Translations under genes and position numbers: made by a program
Source: Phytopythium helicoides
Taxonomy: Eukaryota > Oomycota > Peronosporomycetes > Pythiales > Pythiaceae
Length of the DNA stretch: 64,000 nucleotides
NCBI GenBank assembly: GCA_024867545.1
Contig: JANFNE010000068.1
Coordinates: 168,915 to 232,914 of the forward strand
Direction of reading: 5' to 3'
The notes under the pieces: model-generated
What the model saw: only the letters and a program-made list of their open reading frames with translations
Database searches by the model: none
What the model was told of the DNA's origin: nothing
In this document: one piece after another, positions 22,686 through 36,850 of the stretch
Layout: each line of letters starts with the position of its first letter
Position numbering within the stretch: the stretch's first letter is position 1

Positions 22686-24456
22686 TCACACCCAGAAGCC
22701 TCCGTCGGCAGTACGCACGACAGTCAGGCTCGATCGAGCCACGCACGCGGCCTCAAAGCGCAGCAGCGAGCACTCAAGCAGACGCAGGTCGCTCGCCCGC
22801 ACGACCACGGGACTCCGAGCACTGTCCATAACGTCACTGGCCAGCAGAGCCGCCCACTCGACGGCCGAGCACTCACGAACAACGCCGAGGGTCGCGTCGA
22901 AGACGTGGAACTTGTCCGTGGTGGTGTGGATCGAAGTGGCGCCTGATGATGATGGCGAAGTCGCCGTGGCGATAAAGACGCTGTTGGACCCCGTCGAGTT
23001 GGCCAGCTGACGCGTGAGTGCGCTGGCGATGGAGAGTCGCTGGATGCTGTTGTCGTTGTCGTTGTCGTTGTCTCTGTTCTTGTCGCTATCGCCATAATGG
23101 TTGAAGTTGACGTCGCGCTCGGTATCAGACTTGCCGAGAGTGACAAGAGGAGACGAGAAGTCGCGGACCAGCTCCAAGCGCAACGACGAAAACACATCGT
23201 GCGGGTCCGCAGCGTCCAACGAGTTGGACAAGTTGGAGATGCTTGCGAGCTGGCGCATGATGTGCGAGGCGATGGTCTGCTTCGTCTCGGCATCCCACGA
23301 CTCGGTCATCTCGACTTGGTCGACGGCGTTGGCAACCTGACGCAGGACGCGCGCGGACCGAGCGAGTGACGCAGTACATGCCTCAATGTTGCTGTCGGTG
23401 TCACATGGAGCCTCTTGGACCTCATAGCCGCTGCAGCACATCTCGATGGCGTCCATACCGACGAGAGAATCCATGTCGACGTCGTCCTCCATATCCGAGC
23501 AGAGGCTGAGGTCGTCATCAAAGTCGTAGTCATCCATGTCATGGATCTCGCAGTAGTCGTAGCACTCGCTGTCATCGATGTCGCTACAGTTGATGTCCAG
23601 GTCGTTCAAGTCGCTCAAGTCGACCGAGCTGACCGAACTGCGCTGCGTGTCGGCGCTGCTGCTGCATACACTGGCGCGATGTGACGTGGCGGTATCAGGG
23701 TGGCAGCAGATCTTGATGTTGTCGTCATCTTCGTCGTCGTCATCGGCATCTACGACTGTAGTCGAGGCACTTGAGGAGGCGTTGTTGATCTCGATGGCGC
23801 TCTCCATGGCATCGACGATGGCGTTCGTCCACGTGTCGTACTCGTTTTCGCTCGAGGCACGCAGACGTAGACGCAGACGCAGGTGCAGCGGGTTTGTAGT
23901 CGCGCTCGCACTAGTGGTCACGCGCTTCGCCGTCTTCTTCGTCTTCTTGAGCGTCCTCAGCTTCTTCTGCTCGCAGCTGGAACCGCCGGCGCACGCAAGA
24001 GAGCACTCGCCCGAGTACTCGAGCGTGAAGGTGTGCGTCTTGCGGTCGCGGCGGCGGCTGTCCGTCAGCAGACGCACGCGGTGGTGGCGACAGCCGAGCG
24101 GGATGGTGATCATGCGCGCGCCGAGGCCCAGCACGTCCGTGCGGTCGACCATGAGCGCGGTAGCGCTGTCAGTGGCGGTCGGAAGCTCGAGGCTGACGGC
24201 CGTGCGGCGCCTAACGGCACGAGCGACACGAGAGAAAGAGACAAAGCGCGTGTGTCAGCACACCCGATCGATTCGATCCATTCGTCCGTGCACGCAAGGC
24301 GAGCTCATCGAGCACACACAGAGCGGAAGGGAGCGGGTCGTACCATAGCAAGCCGAGCGTCTGGAGCTTGAGGTTTCCGCGGAGCGAGACGCAGGCGACG
24401 CCGTGGGCGTTGGCGCTAACACTGGAACTGACGTTGACGGAGTGCGTGGAGTTCAT
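22686..24456 (-). CDS. Array gene copy 5, 545 aa
   Basis: Exons 24344-24456 and 22686-24210. It has the short DN repeat. From this copy rightward residue 112 is Ala. A private replacement P385L lies in the helical middle region (SLRLELVRDF). The spacer to its left has a 2-bp shorter G-run (near 22427), making this the shortest unit. Confidence 0.85.
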
Positions 24457-25516
24457 GGCTGTCTCGTCGTCTTGTTGGTCCGTGTGGAGTAAGAGGAGCG
24501 TCGAGCGAGAGAGAGAGCGAGAGAGAGCGGGTTCCGAGCGTGAGGCTTGGCTTGCGCGGAGCTTGGTAAATCTCGAAGTGACCGCGGTCCAGTCTACGGT
24601 CAAGGTTTTACGCACTTTCGAATTGAAAAGTGATGGAAATTGGCTCGGTTACTGAGGTTTTTACCTTTCTTTTGGCGCGAAGAGCACGTGTCCTGGTTGG
24701 AAAGGGACATGCTAGCGTCTCGAGTACACCGTGAGACTCTTTTGGGACGGACAAGAAACGAATAAGAGCACTACCGGTACCTCTCTTTCTTGTATGAGAG
24801 TCTTCTGGTCATCGGATCGAGTCTCGCTTGGCCTTGATCTCTGTCCCGTAACGCACAACGCGTTGCAGCGCCTCCCTCCCTTCGTGCATGCATTGCATGT
24901 GCTGTCGAGGAGGGATGGGGCGACTTCAACGTCAACATCAGCATCAACGTACCGACTATACACACTGGACACAAGATGTGTACTGTACTGTAGTCACAGT
25001 CCACATCATAACACGTGTGATGTGATGATACTCTCTGTGTCCGTGCTCTGTGTTTGGTCGTGTAACACAAATAGTTGTTCGTTGGCTGTTGGTCATGGTC
25101 CGACCTTGAAGCAAACCATATGCTCTACCCTTGTTGCTTTGCTTTTGGAGCACGATGGAAGGAATACTGATCAGGCATGCTACAAAGTTGGCGTCGGCGT
25201 CGACGTGGGTGTTGGCGTCACTTTCACGGCGACGGGGAGAGGCGAGATGGGATAATGGGGGTGGTATGCTGCTACTTTTGTGATGGTCAATAAATAAAAA
25301 CGAACAAGCTACACATGCGCGCGCGCACACACACATAATCTACGGCGTCTCGAAGCCAATTGGTCCCGCCATGTCTTGGCTTGCTTTGGCTTTCCTTGCC
25401 TTTCCTTGCCTTTCCTTGCCTCTGGCGTGTCGATATCCATATCCGAATATCCGAGCCACGAGTCACGAGTTCTCGCGCTGATGCTAGTCCTGGATACAGG
25501 GTACTTGTGCAGACGC

Positions 25517-27293
25517 TCACACCCAGAAGCCTCCGTCGGCAGTACGCACGACAGTCAGGCTCGATCGAGCCACGCACGCGGCCTCAAAGCGCAGCAGCGA
25601 GCACTCAAGCAGACGCAGGTCGCTCGCCCGCACGACCACGGGACTCCGAGCACTGTCCATAACGTCACTGGCCAGCAGAGCCGCCCACTCGACGGCCGAG
25701 CACTCACGAACAACGCCGAGGGTCGCGTCGAAGACGTGGAACTTGTCCGTGGTGGTGTGGATCGAAGTGGCGCCTGATGATGATGGCGAAGTCGCCGTGG
25801 CGATAAAGACGCTGTTGGACCCCGTCGAGTTGGCCAGCTGACGCGTGAGTGCGCTGGCGATGGAGAGTCGCTGGATGCTGTTGTCGTTGTCGTTGTCGTT
25901 GTCGTTGTCTCTGTTCTTGTCGCTATCGCCATAATGGTTGAAGTTGACGTCGCGCTCGGTATCAGACTTGCCGAGAGTGACAAGAGGAGACGAGAAGTCG
26001 CGGACCGGCTCCAAGCGCAACGACGAAAACACATCGTGCGGGTCCGCAGCGTCCAACGAGTTGGACAAGTTGGAGATGCTTGCGAGCTGGCGCATGATGT
26101 GCGAGGCGATGGTCTGCTTCGTCTCGGCATCCCACGACTCGGTCATCTCGACTTGGTCGACGGCGTTGGCAACCTGACGCAGGACGCGCGCGGACCGAGC
26201 GAGTGACGCAGTACATGCCTCAATGTTGCTGTCGGTGTCACATGGAGCCTCTTGGACCTCATAGCCGCTGCAGCACATCTCGATGGCGTCCATACCGACG
26301 AGAGAATCCATGTCGACGTCGTCCTCCATATCCGAGCAGAGGCTGAGGTCGTCATCAAAGTCGTAGTCATCCATGTCATGGATCTCGCAGTAGTCGTAGC
26401 ACTCGCTGTCATCGATGTCGCTACAGTTGATGTCCAGGTCGTTCAAGTCGCTCAAGTCGACCGAGCTGACCGAACTGCGCTGCGTGTCGGCGCTGCTGCT
26501 GCATACACTGGCGCGATGTGACGTGGCGGTATCAGGGTGGCAGCAGATCTTGATGTTGTCGTCATCTTCGTCGTCGTCATCGGCATCTACGACTGTAGTC
26601 GAGGCACTTGAGGAGGCGTTGTTGATCTCGATGGCGCTCTCCATGGCATCGACGATGGCGTTCGTCCACGTGTCGTACTCGTTTTCGCTCGAGGCACGCA
26701 GACGTAGACGCAGACGCAGGTGCAGCGGGTTTGTAGTCGCGCTCGCACTAGTGGTCACGCGCTTCGCCGTCTTCTTCGTCTTCTTGAGCGTCCTCAGCTT
26801 CTTCTGCTCGCAGCTGGAACCGCCGGCGCACGCAAGAGAGCACTCGCCCGAGTACTCGAGCGTGAAGGTGTGCGTCTTGCGGTCGCGGCGGCGGCTGTCC
26901 GTCAGCAGACGCACGCGGTGGTGGCGACAGCCGAGCGGGATGGTGATCATGCGCGCGCCGAGGCCCAGCACGTCCGTGCGGTCGACCATGAGCGCGGTAG
27001 CGCTGTCAGTGGCGGTCGGAAGCTCGAGGCTGACGGCCGTGCGGCGCCTAACGGCACGAGCGACACGAGAGAAAGAGACAAAGCGCGTGTGTCAGCACAC
27101 CCGATCGATTCGATCCATTCGTCCGTGCACGCAAGGCGAGCTCATCGAGCACACACAGAGCGGAAGGGAGCGGGTCGTACCATAGCAAGCCGAGCGTCTG
27201 GAGCTTGAGGTTTCCGCGGAGCGAGACGCAGGCGACACCGTGGGCGTTGGCGCTAACACTGGAACTGACGTTGACGGAGTGCGTGGAGTTCAT
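25517..27293 (-). CDS. Array gene copy 6, 547 aa
   Basis: Exons 27181-27293 and 25517-27047. It has the long DN repeat and Ala112. Starting here, all copies to the right carry a silent GGC-to-GGT change in a glycine codon of exon 1. The GA tract in the leader is one dinucleotide shorter, which breaks the upstream extended frame and confirms the MNST start. Confidence 0.85.
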
Positions 27294-28351
27294 GGCTGTC
27301 TCGTCGTCTTGTTGGTCCGTGTGGAGTAAGAGGAGCGTCGAGCGAGAGAGAGCGAGAGAGAGCGGGTTCCGAGCGTGAGGCTTGGCTTGCGCGGAGCTTG
27401 GTAAATCTCGAAGTGACCGCGGTCCAGTCTACGGTCAAGGTTTTATGCACTTTCGAATTGAAAAGTGATGGAAATTGGCTCGGTTACTGAGGTTTTTACC
27501 TTTCTTTTGGCGCGAAGAGCACGTGTCCTGGTTGGAAAGGGACATGCTAGCGTCTCGAGTACACCGTGAGACTCTTTTGGGACGGACAAGAAACGAATAA
27601 GAGCACTACCGGTACCTCTCTTTCTTGTATGAGAGTCTTCTGGTCATCGGATCGAGTCTCGCTTGGCCTTGATCTCTGTCCCGTAACGCACAACGCGTTG
27701 CAGCGCCTCCCTCCCTTCGTGCATGCATTGCATGTGCTGTCGAGGAGGGATGGGGCGACTTCAACGTCAACATCAGCATCAACGTACCGACTATACACAC
27801 TGGACACAAGATGTGTACTGTACTGTAGTCACAGTCCATATCATAACACGTGTGATGTGATGATACTCTCTGTGTCCGTGCTCTGTGTTTGGTCGTGTAA
27901 CACAAATAGTTGTTCGTTGGCTGTTGGTCATGGTCCGACCTTGAAGCAAACCATATGCTCTACCCTTGTTGCTTTGCTTTTGGAGCACGATGGAAGGAAT
28001 ACTGATCAGGCATGCTACAAAGTTGGCGTCGGCGTCGACGTGGGTGTTGGCGTCACTTTCACGGCGACGGGGAGAGGCGAGATGGGATAATGGGGGTGGT
28101 ATGCTGCTACTTTTGTGATGGTCAATAAATAAAAACGAACAAGCTACACATGCACGCGCGCACACACACATAATCTACGGCGTCTCGAAGCCAATTGGTC
28201 CCGCCATGTCTTGGCTTGCTTTGGCTTTCCTTGCCTTTCCTTGCCTTTCCTTGCCTCTGGCGTGTCGATATCCATATCCGAATATCCGAGCCACGAGTCA
28301 CGAGTTCTCGCGCTGATGCTAGTCCTGGATACAGGGTACTTGTGCAGACGC

Positions 28352-30122
28352 TCACACCCAGAAGCCTCCGTCGGCAGTACGCACGACAGTCAGGCTCGAT
28401 CGAGCCACGCACGCGGCCTCAAAGCGCAGCAGCGAGCACTCAAGCAGACGCAGGTCGCTCGCCCGCACGACCACGGGACTCCGAGCACTGTCCATAACGT
28501 CACTGGCCAGCAGAGCCGCCCACTCGACGGCCGAGCACTCACGAACAACGCCGAGGGTCGCGTCGAAGACGTGGAACTTGTCCGTGGTGGTGTGGATCGA
28601 AGTGGCGCCTGATGATGATGGCGAAGTCGCCGTGGCGATAAAGACGCTGTTGGACCCCGTCGAGTTGGCCAGCTGACGCGTGAGTGCGCTGGCGATGGAG
28701 AGTCGCTGGATGCTGTTGTCGTTGTCGTTGTCGTTGTCTCTGTTCTTGTCGCTATCGCCATAATGGTTGAAGTTGACGTCGCGCTCGGTATCAGACTTGC
28801 CGAGAGTGACAAGAGGAGACGAGAAGTCGCGGACCGGCTCCAAGCGCAACGACGAAAACACATCGTGCGGGTCCGCAGCGTCCAACGAGTTGGACAAGTT
28901 GGAGATGCTTGCGAGCTGGCGCATGATGTGCGAGGCGATGGTCTGCTTCGTCTCGGCATCCCACGACTCGGTCATCTCGACTTGGTCGACGGCGTTGGCA
29001 ACCTGACGCAGGACGCGCGCGGACCGAGCGAGTGACGCAGTACATGCCTCAATGTTGCTGTCGGTGTCACATGGAGCCTCTTGGACCTCATAGCCGCTGC
29101 AGCACATCTCGATGGCGTCCATACCGACGAGAGAATCCATGTCGACGTCGTCCTCCATATCCGAGCAGAGGCTGAGGTCGTCATCAAAGTCGTAGTCATC
29201 CATGTCATGGATCTCGCAGTAGTCGTAGCACTCGCTGTCATCGATGTCGCTACAGTTGATGTCCAGGTCGTTCAAGTCGCTCAAGTCGACCGAGCTGACC
29301 GAACTGCGCTGCGTGTCGGCGCTGCTGCTGCATACACTGGCGCGATGTGACGTGGCGGTATCAGGGTGGCAGCAGATCTTGATGTTGTCGTCATCTTCGT
29401 CGTCGTCATCGGCATCTACGACTGTAGTCGAGGCACTTGAGGAGGCGTTGTTGATCTCGATGGCGCTCTCCATGGCATCGACGATGGCGTTCGTCCACGT
29501 GTCGTACTCGTTTTCGCTCGAGGCACGCAGACGTAGACGCAGACGCAGGTGCAGCGGGTTTGTAGTCGCGCTCGCACTAGTGGTCACGCGCTTCGCCGTC
29601 TTCTTCGTCTTCTTGAGCGTCCTCAGCTTCTTCTGCTCGCAGCTGGAACCGCCGGCGCACGCAAGAGAGCACTCGCCCGAGTACTCGAGCGTGAAGGTGT
29701 GCGTCTTGCGGTCGCGGCGGCGGCTGTCCGTCAGCAGACGCACGCGGTGGTGGCGACAGCCGAGCGGGATGGTGATCATGCGCGCGCCGAGGCCCAGCAC
29801 GTCCGTGCGGTCGACCATGAGCGCGGTAGCGCTGTCAGTGGCGGTCGGAAGCTCGAGGCTGACGGCCGTGCGGCGCCTAACGGCACGAGCGACACGAGAG
29901 AAAGAGACAAAGCGCGTGTGTCAGCACACCCGATCGATTCGATCCATTCGTCCGTGCACGCAAGGCGAGCTCATCGAGCACACACAGAGCGGAAGGGAGC
30001 GGGTCGTACCATAGCAAGCCGAGCGTCTGGAGCTTGAGGTTTCCGCGGAGCGAGACGCAGGCGACACCGTGGGCGTTGGCGCTAACACTGGAACTGACGT
30101 TGACGGAGTGCGTGGAGTTCAT
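28352..30122 (-). CDS. Array gene copy 7, 545 aa
   Basis: Exons 30010-30122 and 28352-29876. It has the short DN repeat, Ala112 and no private amino-acid change. The alternating purine-pyrimidine tract left of this copy carries one substitution (GCGC to GCAC near 28153). Confidence 0.85.
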
Positions 30123-31182
30123 GGCTGTCTCGTCGTCTTGTTGGTCCGTGTGGAGTAAGAGGAGCGTCGAGCGAGAGAGAGAGCGAGAGAGAGCGGGTTC
30201 CGAGCGTGAGGCTTGGCTTGCGCGGAGCTTGGTAAATCTCGAAGTGACCGCGGTCCAGTCTACGGTCAAGGTTTTATGCACTTTCGAATTGAAAAGTGAT
30301 GGAAATTGGCTCGGTTACTGAGGTTTTTACCTTTCTTTTGGCGCGAAGAGCACGTGTCCTGGTTGGAAAGGGACATGCTAGCGTCTCGAGTACACCGTGA
30401 GACTCTTTTGGGACGGACAAGAAACGAATAAGAGCACTACCGGTACCTCTCTTTCTTGTATGAGAGTCTTCTGGTCATCGGATCGAGTCTCGCTTGGCCT
30501 TGATCTCTGTCCCGCAACGCACAACGCGTTGCAGCGCCTCCCTCCCTTCGTGCATGCATTGCATGTGCTGTCGAGGAGGGATGGGGCGACTTCAACGTCA
30601 ACATCAGCATCAACGTACCGACTATACACACTGGACACAAGATGTGTACTGTACTGTAGTCACAGTCCACATCATAACACGTGTGATGTGATGATACTCT
30701 CTGTGTCCGTGCTCTGTGTTTGGTCGTGTAACACAAATAGTTGTTCGTTGGCTGTTGGTCATGGTCCGACCTTGAAGCAAACCATATGCTCTACCCTTGT
30801 TGCTTTGCTTTTGGAGCACGATGGAAGGAATACTGATCAGTCATGCTACAAAGTTGGCGTCGGCGTCGACGTGGGTGTTGGCGTCACTTTCACGGCGACG
30901 GGGAGAGGCGAGATGGGATAATGGGGGTGGTATGCTGCTACTTTTGTGATGGTCAATAAATAAAAACGAACAAGCTACACATGCGCGCGCGCACACACAC
31001 ATAATCTACGGCGTCTCGAAGCCAATTGGTCCCGCCATGTCTTGGCTTGCTTTGGCTTTCCTTGCCTTTCCTTGCCTTTCCTTGCCTCTGGCGTGTCGAT
31101 ATCCATATCCGAATATCCGAGCCACGAGTCACGAGTTCTCGCGCTGATGCTAGTCCTGGATACAGGGTACTTGTGCAGACGC

Positions 31183-32953
31183 TCACACCCAGAAGCCTCC
31201 GTCGGCAGTACGCACGACAGTCAGGCTCGATCGAGCCACGCACGCGGCCTCAAAGCGCAGCAGCGAGCACTCAAGCAGACGCAGGTCGCTCGCCCGCACG
31301 ACCACGGGACTCCGAGCACTGTCCATAACGTCACTGGCCAGCAGAGCCGCCCACTCGACGGCCGAGCACTCACGAACAACGCCGAGGGTCGCGTCGAAGA
31401 CGTGGAACTTGTCCGTGGTGGTGTGGATCGAAGTGGCGCCTGATGATGATGGCGAAGTCGCCGTGGCGATAAAGACGCTGTTGGACCCCGTCGAGTTGGC
31501 CAGCTGACGCGTGAGTGCGCTGGCGATGGAGAGTCGCTGGATGCTGTTGTCGTTGTCGTTGTCGTTGTCTCTGTTCTTGTCGCTATCGCCATAATGGTTG
31601 AAGTTGACGTCGCGCTCGGTATCAGACTTGCCGAGAGTGACAAGAGGAGACGAGAAGTCGCGGACCGGCTCCAAGCGCAACGACGAAAACACATCGTGCG
31701 GGTCCGCAGCGTCCAACGAGTTGGACAAGTTGGAGATGCTTGCGAGCTGGCGCATGATGTGCGAGGCGATGGTCTGCTTCGTCTCGGCATCCCACGACTC
31801 GGTCATCTCGACTTGGTCGACGGCGTTGGCAACCTGACGCAGGACGCGCGCGGACCGAGCGAGTGACGCAGTACATGCCTCAATGTTGCTGTCGGTGTCA
31901 CATGGAGCCTCTTGGACCTCATAGCCGCTGCAGCACATCTCGATGGCGTCCATACCGACGAGAGAATCCATGTCGACGTCGTCCTCCATATCCGAGCAGA
32001 GGCTGAGGTCGTCATCAAAGTCGTAGTCATCCATGTCATGGATCTCGCAGTAGTCGTAGCACTCGCTGTCATCGATGTCGCTACAGTTGATGTCCAGGTC
32101 GTTCAAGTCGCTCAAGTCGACCGAGCTGACCGAACTGCGCTGCGTGTCGGCGCTGCTGCTGCATACACTGGCGCAATGTGACGTGGCGGTATCAGGGTGG
32201 CAGCAGATCTTGATGTTGTCGTCATCTTCGTCGTCGTCATCGGCATCTACGACTGTAGTCGAGGCACTTGAGGAGGCGTTGTTGATCTCGATGGCGCTCT
32301 CCATGGCATCGACGATGGCGTTCGTCCACGTGTCGTACTCGTTTTCGCTCGAGGCACGCAGACGTAGACGCAGACGCAGGTGCAGCGGGTTTGTAGTCGC
32401 GCTCGCACTAGTGGTCACGCGCTTCGCCGTCTTCTTCGTCTTCTTGAGCGTCCTCAGCTTCTTCTGCTCGCAGCTGGAACCGCCGGCGCACGCAAGAGAG
32501 CACTCGCCCGAGTACTCGAGCGTGAAGGTGTGCGTCTTGCGGTCGCGGCGGCGGCTGTCCGTCAGCAGACGCACGCGGTGGTGGCGACAGCCGAGCGGGA
32601 TGGTGATCATGCGCGCGCCGAGGCCCAGCACGTCCGTGCGGTCGACCATGAGCGCGGTAGCGCTGTCAGTGGCGGTCGGAAGCTCGAGGCTGACGGCCGT
32701 GCGGCGCCTAACGGCACGAGCGACACGAGAGAAAGAGACAAAGCGCGTGTGTCAGCACACCCGATCGATTCGATCCATTCGTCCGTGCACGCAAGGCGAG
32801 CTCATCGAGCACACACAGAGCGGAAGGGAGCGGGTCGTACCATAGCAAGCCGAGCGTCTGGAGCTTGAGGTTTCCGCGGAGCGAGACGCAGGCGACACCG
32901 TGGGCGTTGGCGCTAACACTGGAACTGACGTTGACGGAGTGCGTGGAGTTCAT
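31183..32953 (-). CDS. Array gene copy 8, 545 aa
   Basis: Exons 32841-32953 and 31183-32707. It has the short DN repeat, Ala112 and a private replacement R216C (TSHCASV), a CpG-type C-to-T change. The frame is otherwise intact. Confidence 0.85.
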
Positions 32954-34013
32954 GGCTGTCTCGTCGTCTTGTTGGTCCGTGTGGAGTAAGAGGAGCGTCG
33001 AGCGAGAGAGAGAGCGAGAGAGAGCGGGTTCCGAGCGTGAGGCTTGGCTTGCGCGGAGCTTGGTAAATCTCGAAGTGACCGCGGTCCAGTCTACGGTCAA
33101 GGTTTTACGCACTTTCGAATTGAAAAGTGATGGAAATTGGCTCGGTTACTGAGGTTTTTACCTTTCTTTTGGCGCGAAGAGCACGTGTCCTGGTTGGAAA
33201 GGGACATGCTAGCGTCTCGAGTACACCGTGAGACTCTTTTGGGACGGACAAGAAACGAATAAGAGCACTACCGGTACCTCTCTTTCTTGTATGAGAGTCT
33301 TCTGGTCATCGGATCGAGTCTCGCTTGGCCTTGATCTCTGTCCCGCAACGCACAACGCGTTGCAGCGCCTCCCTCCCTTCGTGCATGCATTGCATGTGCT
33401 GTCGAGGAGGGATGGGGCGACTTCAACGTCAACATCAGCATCAACGTACCGACTATACACACTGGACACAAGATGTGTACTGTACTGTAGTCACAGTCCA
33501 TATCATAACACGTGTGATGTGATGATACTCTCTGTGTCCGTGCTCTGTGTTTGGTCGTGTAACACAAATAGTTGTTCGTTGGCTGTTGGTCATGGTCCGA
33601 CCTTGAAGCAAACCATATGCTCTACCCTTGTTGCTTTGCTTTTGGAGCACGATGGAAGGAATACTGATCAGTCATGCTACAAAGTTGGCGTCGGCGTCGA
33701 CGTGGGTGTTGGCGTCACTTTCACGGCGACGGGGAGAGGCGAGATGGGATAATGGGGGTGGTATGCTGCTACTTTTGTGATGGTCAATAAATAAAAACGA
33801 ACAAGCTACACATGCGCGCGCGCACACACACATAATCTACGGCGTCTCGAAGCCAATTGGTCCCGCCATGTCTTGGCTTGCTTTGGCTTTCCTTGCCTTT
33901 CCTTGCCTTTCCTTGCCTCTGGCGTGTCGATATCCATATCCGAATATCCGAGCCACGAGTCACGAGTTCTCGCGCTGATGCTAGTCCTGGATACAGGGTA
34001 CTTGTGCAGACGC

Positions 34014-35790
34014 TCACACCCAGAAGCCTCCGTCGGCAGTACGCACGACAGTCAGGCTCGATCGAGCCACGCACGCGGCCTCAAAGCGCAGCAGTGAGCA
34101 CTCAAGCAGACGCAGGTCGCTCGCCCGCACGACCACGGGACTCCGAGCACTGTCCATAACGTCACTGGCCAGCAGAGCCGCCCACTCGACGGCCGAGCAC
34201 TCACGAACAACGCCGAGGGTCGCGTCGAAGACGTGGAACTTGTCCGTGGTGGTGTGGATCGAAGTGGCGCCTGATGATGATGGCGAAGTCGCCGTGGCGA
34301 TAAAGACGCTGTTGGACCCCGTCGAGTTGGCCAGCTGACGCGTGAGTGCGCTGGCGATGGAGAGTCGCTGGATGCTGTTGTCGTTGTCGTTGTCGTTGTC
34401 GTTGTCTCTGTTCTTGTCGCTATCGCCATAATGGTTGAAGTTGACGTCGCGCTCGGTATCAGACTTGCCGAGAGTGACAAGAGGAGACGAGAAGTCGCGG
34501 ACCGGCTCCAAGCGCAACGACGAAAACACATCGTGCGGGTCCGCAGCGTCCAACGAGTTGGACAAGTTGGAGATGCTTGCGAGCTGGCGCATGATGTGCG
34601 AGGCGATGGTCTGCTTCGTCTCGGCATCCCACGACTCGGTCATCTCGACTTGGTCGACGGCGTTGGCAACCTGACGCAGGACGCGCGCGGACCGAGCGAG
34701 TGACGCAGTACATGCCTCAATGTTGCTGTCGGTGTCACATGGAGCCTCTTGGACCTCATAGCCGCTGCAGCACATCTCGATGGCGTCCATACCGACGAGA
34801 GAATCCATGTCGACGTCGTCCTCCATATCCGAGCAGAGGCTGAGGTCGTCATCAAAGTCGTAGTCATCCATGTCATGGATCTCGCAGTAGTCGTAGCACT
34901 CGCTGTCATCGATGTCGCTACAGTTGATGTCCAGGTCGTTCAAGTCGCTCAAGTCGACCGAGCTGACCGAACTGCGCTGCGTGTCGGCGCTGCTGCTGCA
35001 TACACTGGCGCGATGTGACGTGGCGGTATCAGGGTGGCAGCAGATCTTGATGTTGTCGTCATCTTCGTCGTCGTCATCGGCATCTACGACTGTAGTCGAG
35101 GCACTTGAGGAGGCGTTGTTGATCTCGATGGCGCTCTCCATGGCATCGACGATGGCGTTCGTCCACGTGTCGTACTCGTTTTCGCTCGAGGCACGCAGAC
35201 GTAGACGCAGACGCAGGTGCAGCGGGTTTGTAGTCGCGCTCGCACTAGTGGTCACGCGCTTCGCCGTCTTCTTCGTCTTCTTGAGCGTCCTCAGCTTCTT
35301 CTGCTCGCAGCTGGAACCGCCGGCGCACGCAAGAGAGCACTCGCCCGAGTACTCGAGCGTGAAGGTGTGCGTCTTGCGGTCGCGGCGGCGGCTGTCCGTC
35401 AGCAGACGCACGCGGTGGTGGCGACAGCCGAGCGGGATGGTGATCATGCGCGCGCCGAGGCCCAGCACGTCCGTGCGGTCGACCATGAGCGCGGTAGCGC
35501 TGTCAGTGGCGGTCGGAAGCTCGAGGCTGACGGCCGTGCGGCGCCTAACGGCACGAGCGACACGAGAGAAAGAGACAAAGCGCGTGTGTCAGCACACCCG
35601 ATCGATTCGATCCATTCGTCCGTGCACGCAAGGCGAGCTCATCGAGCACACACAGAGCGGAAGGGAGCGGGTCGTACCATAGCAAGCCGAGCGTCTGGAG
35701 CTTGAGGTTTCCGCGGAGCGAGACGCAGGCGACACCGTGGGCGTTGGCGCTAACACTGGAACTGACGTTGACGGAGTGCGTGGAGTTCAT
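34014..35790 (-). CDS. Array gene copy 9, 547 aa
   Basis: Exons 35678-35790 and 34014-35544. It has the long DN repeat and Ala112. It shares with copy 10 a silent TCG-to-TCA serine codon change near 34095, so these two neighbouring units have a recent common parent or were converted together. Confidence 0.85.
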
Positions 35791-36850
35791 GGCTGTCTCG
35801 TCGTCTTGTTGGTCCGTGTGGAGTAAGAGGAGCGTCGAGCGAGAGAGAGAGCGAGAGAGAGCGGGTTCCGAGCGTGAGGCTTGGCTTGCGCGGAGCTTGG
35901 TAAATCTCGAAGTGACCGCGGTCCAGTCTACGGTCAAGGTTTTACGCACTTTCGAATTGAAAAGTGATGGAAATTGGCTCGGTTACTGAGGTTTTTACCT
36001 TTCTTTTGGCGCGAAGAGCACGTGTCCTGGTTGGAAAGGGACATGCTAGCGTCTCGAGTACACCGTGAGACTCTTTTGGGACGGACAAGAAACGAATAAG
36101 AGCACTACCGGTACCTCTCTTTCTTGTATGAGAGTCTTCTGGTCATCGGATCGAGTCTCGCTTGGCCTTGATCTCTGTCCCGCAACGCACAACGCGTTGC
36201 AGCGCCTCCCTCCCTTCGTGCATGCATTGCATGTGCTGTCGAGGAGGGATGGGGCGACTTCAACGTCAACATCAGCATCAACGTACCGACTATACACACT
36301 GGACACAAGATGTGTACTGTACTGTAGTCACAGTCCATATCATAACACGTGTGATGTGATGATACTCTCTGTGTCCGTGCTCTGTGTTTGGTCGTGTAAC
36401 ACAAATAGTTGTTCGTTGGCTGTTGGTCATGGTCCGACCTTGAAGCAAACCATATGCTCTACCCTTGTTGCTTTGCTTTTGGAGCACGATGGAAGGAATA
36501 CTGATCAGTCATGCTACAAAGTTGGCGTCGGCGTCGACGTGGGTGTTGGCGTCACTTTCACGGCGACGGGGAGAGGCGAGATGGGATAATGGGGGTGGTA
36601 TGCTGCTACTTTTGTGATGGTCAATAAATAAAAACGAACAAGCTACACATGCGCGCGCGCACACACACATAATCTACGGCGTCTCGAAGCCAATTGGTCC
36701 CGCCATGTCTTGGCTTGCTTTGGCTTTCCTTGCCTTTCCTTGCCTTTCCTTGCCTCTGGCGTGTCGATATCCATATCCGAATATCCGAGCCACGAGTCAC
36801 GAGTTCTCGCGCTGATGCTAGTCCTGGATACAGGGTACTTGTGCAGACGC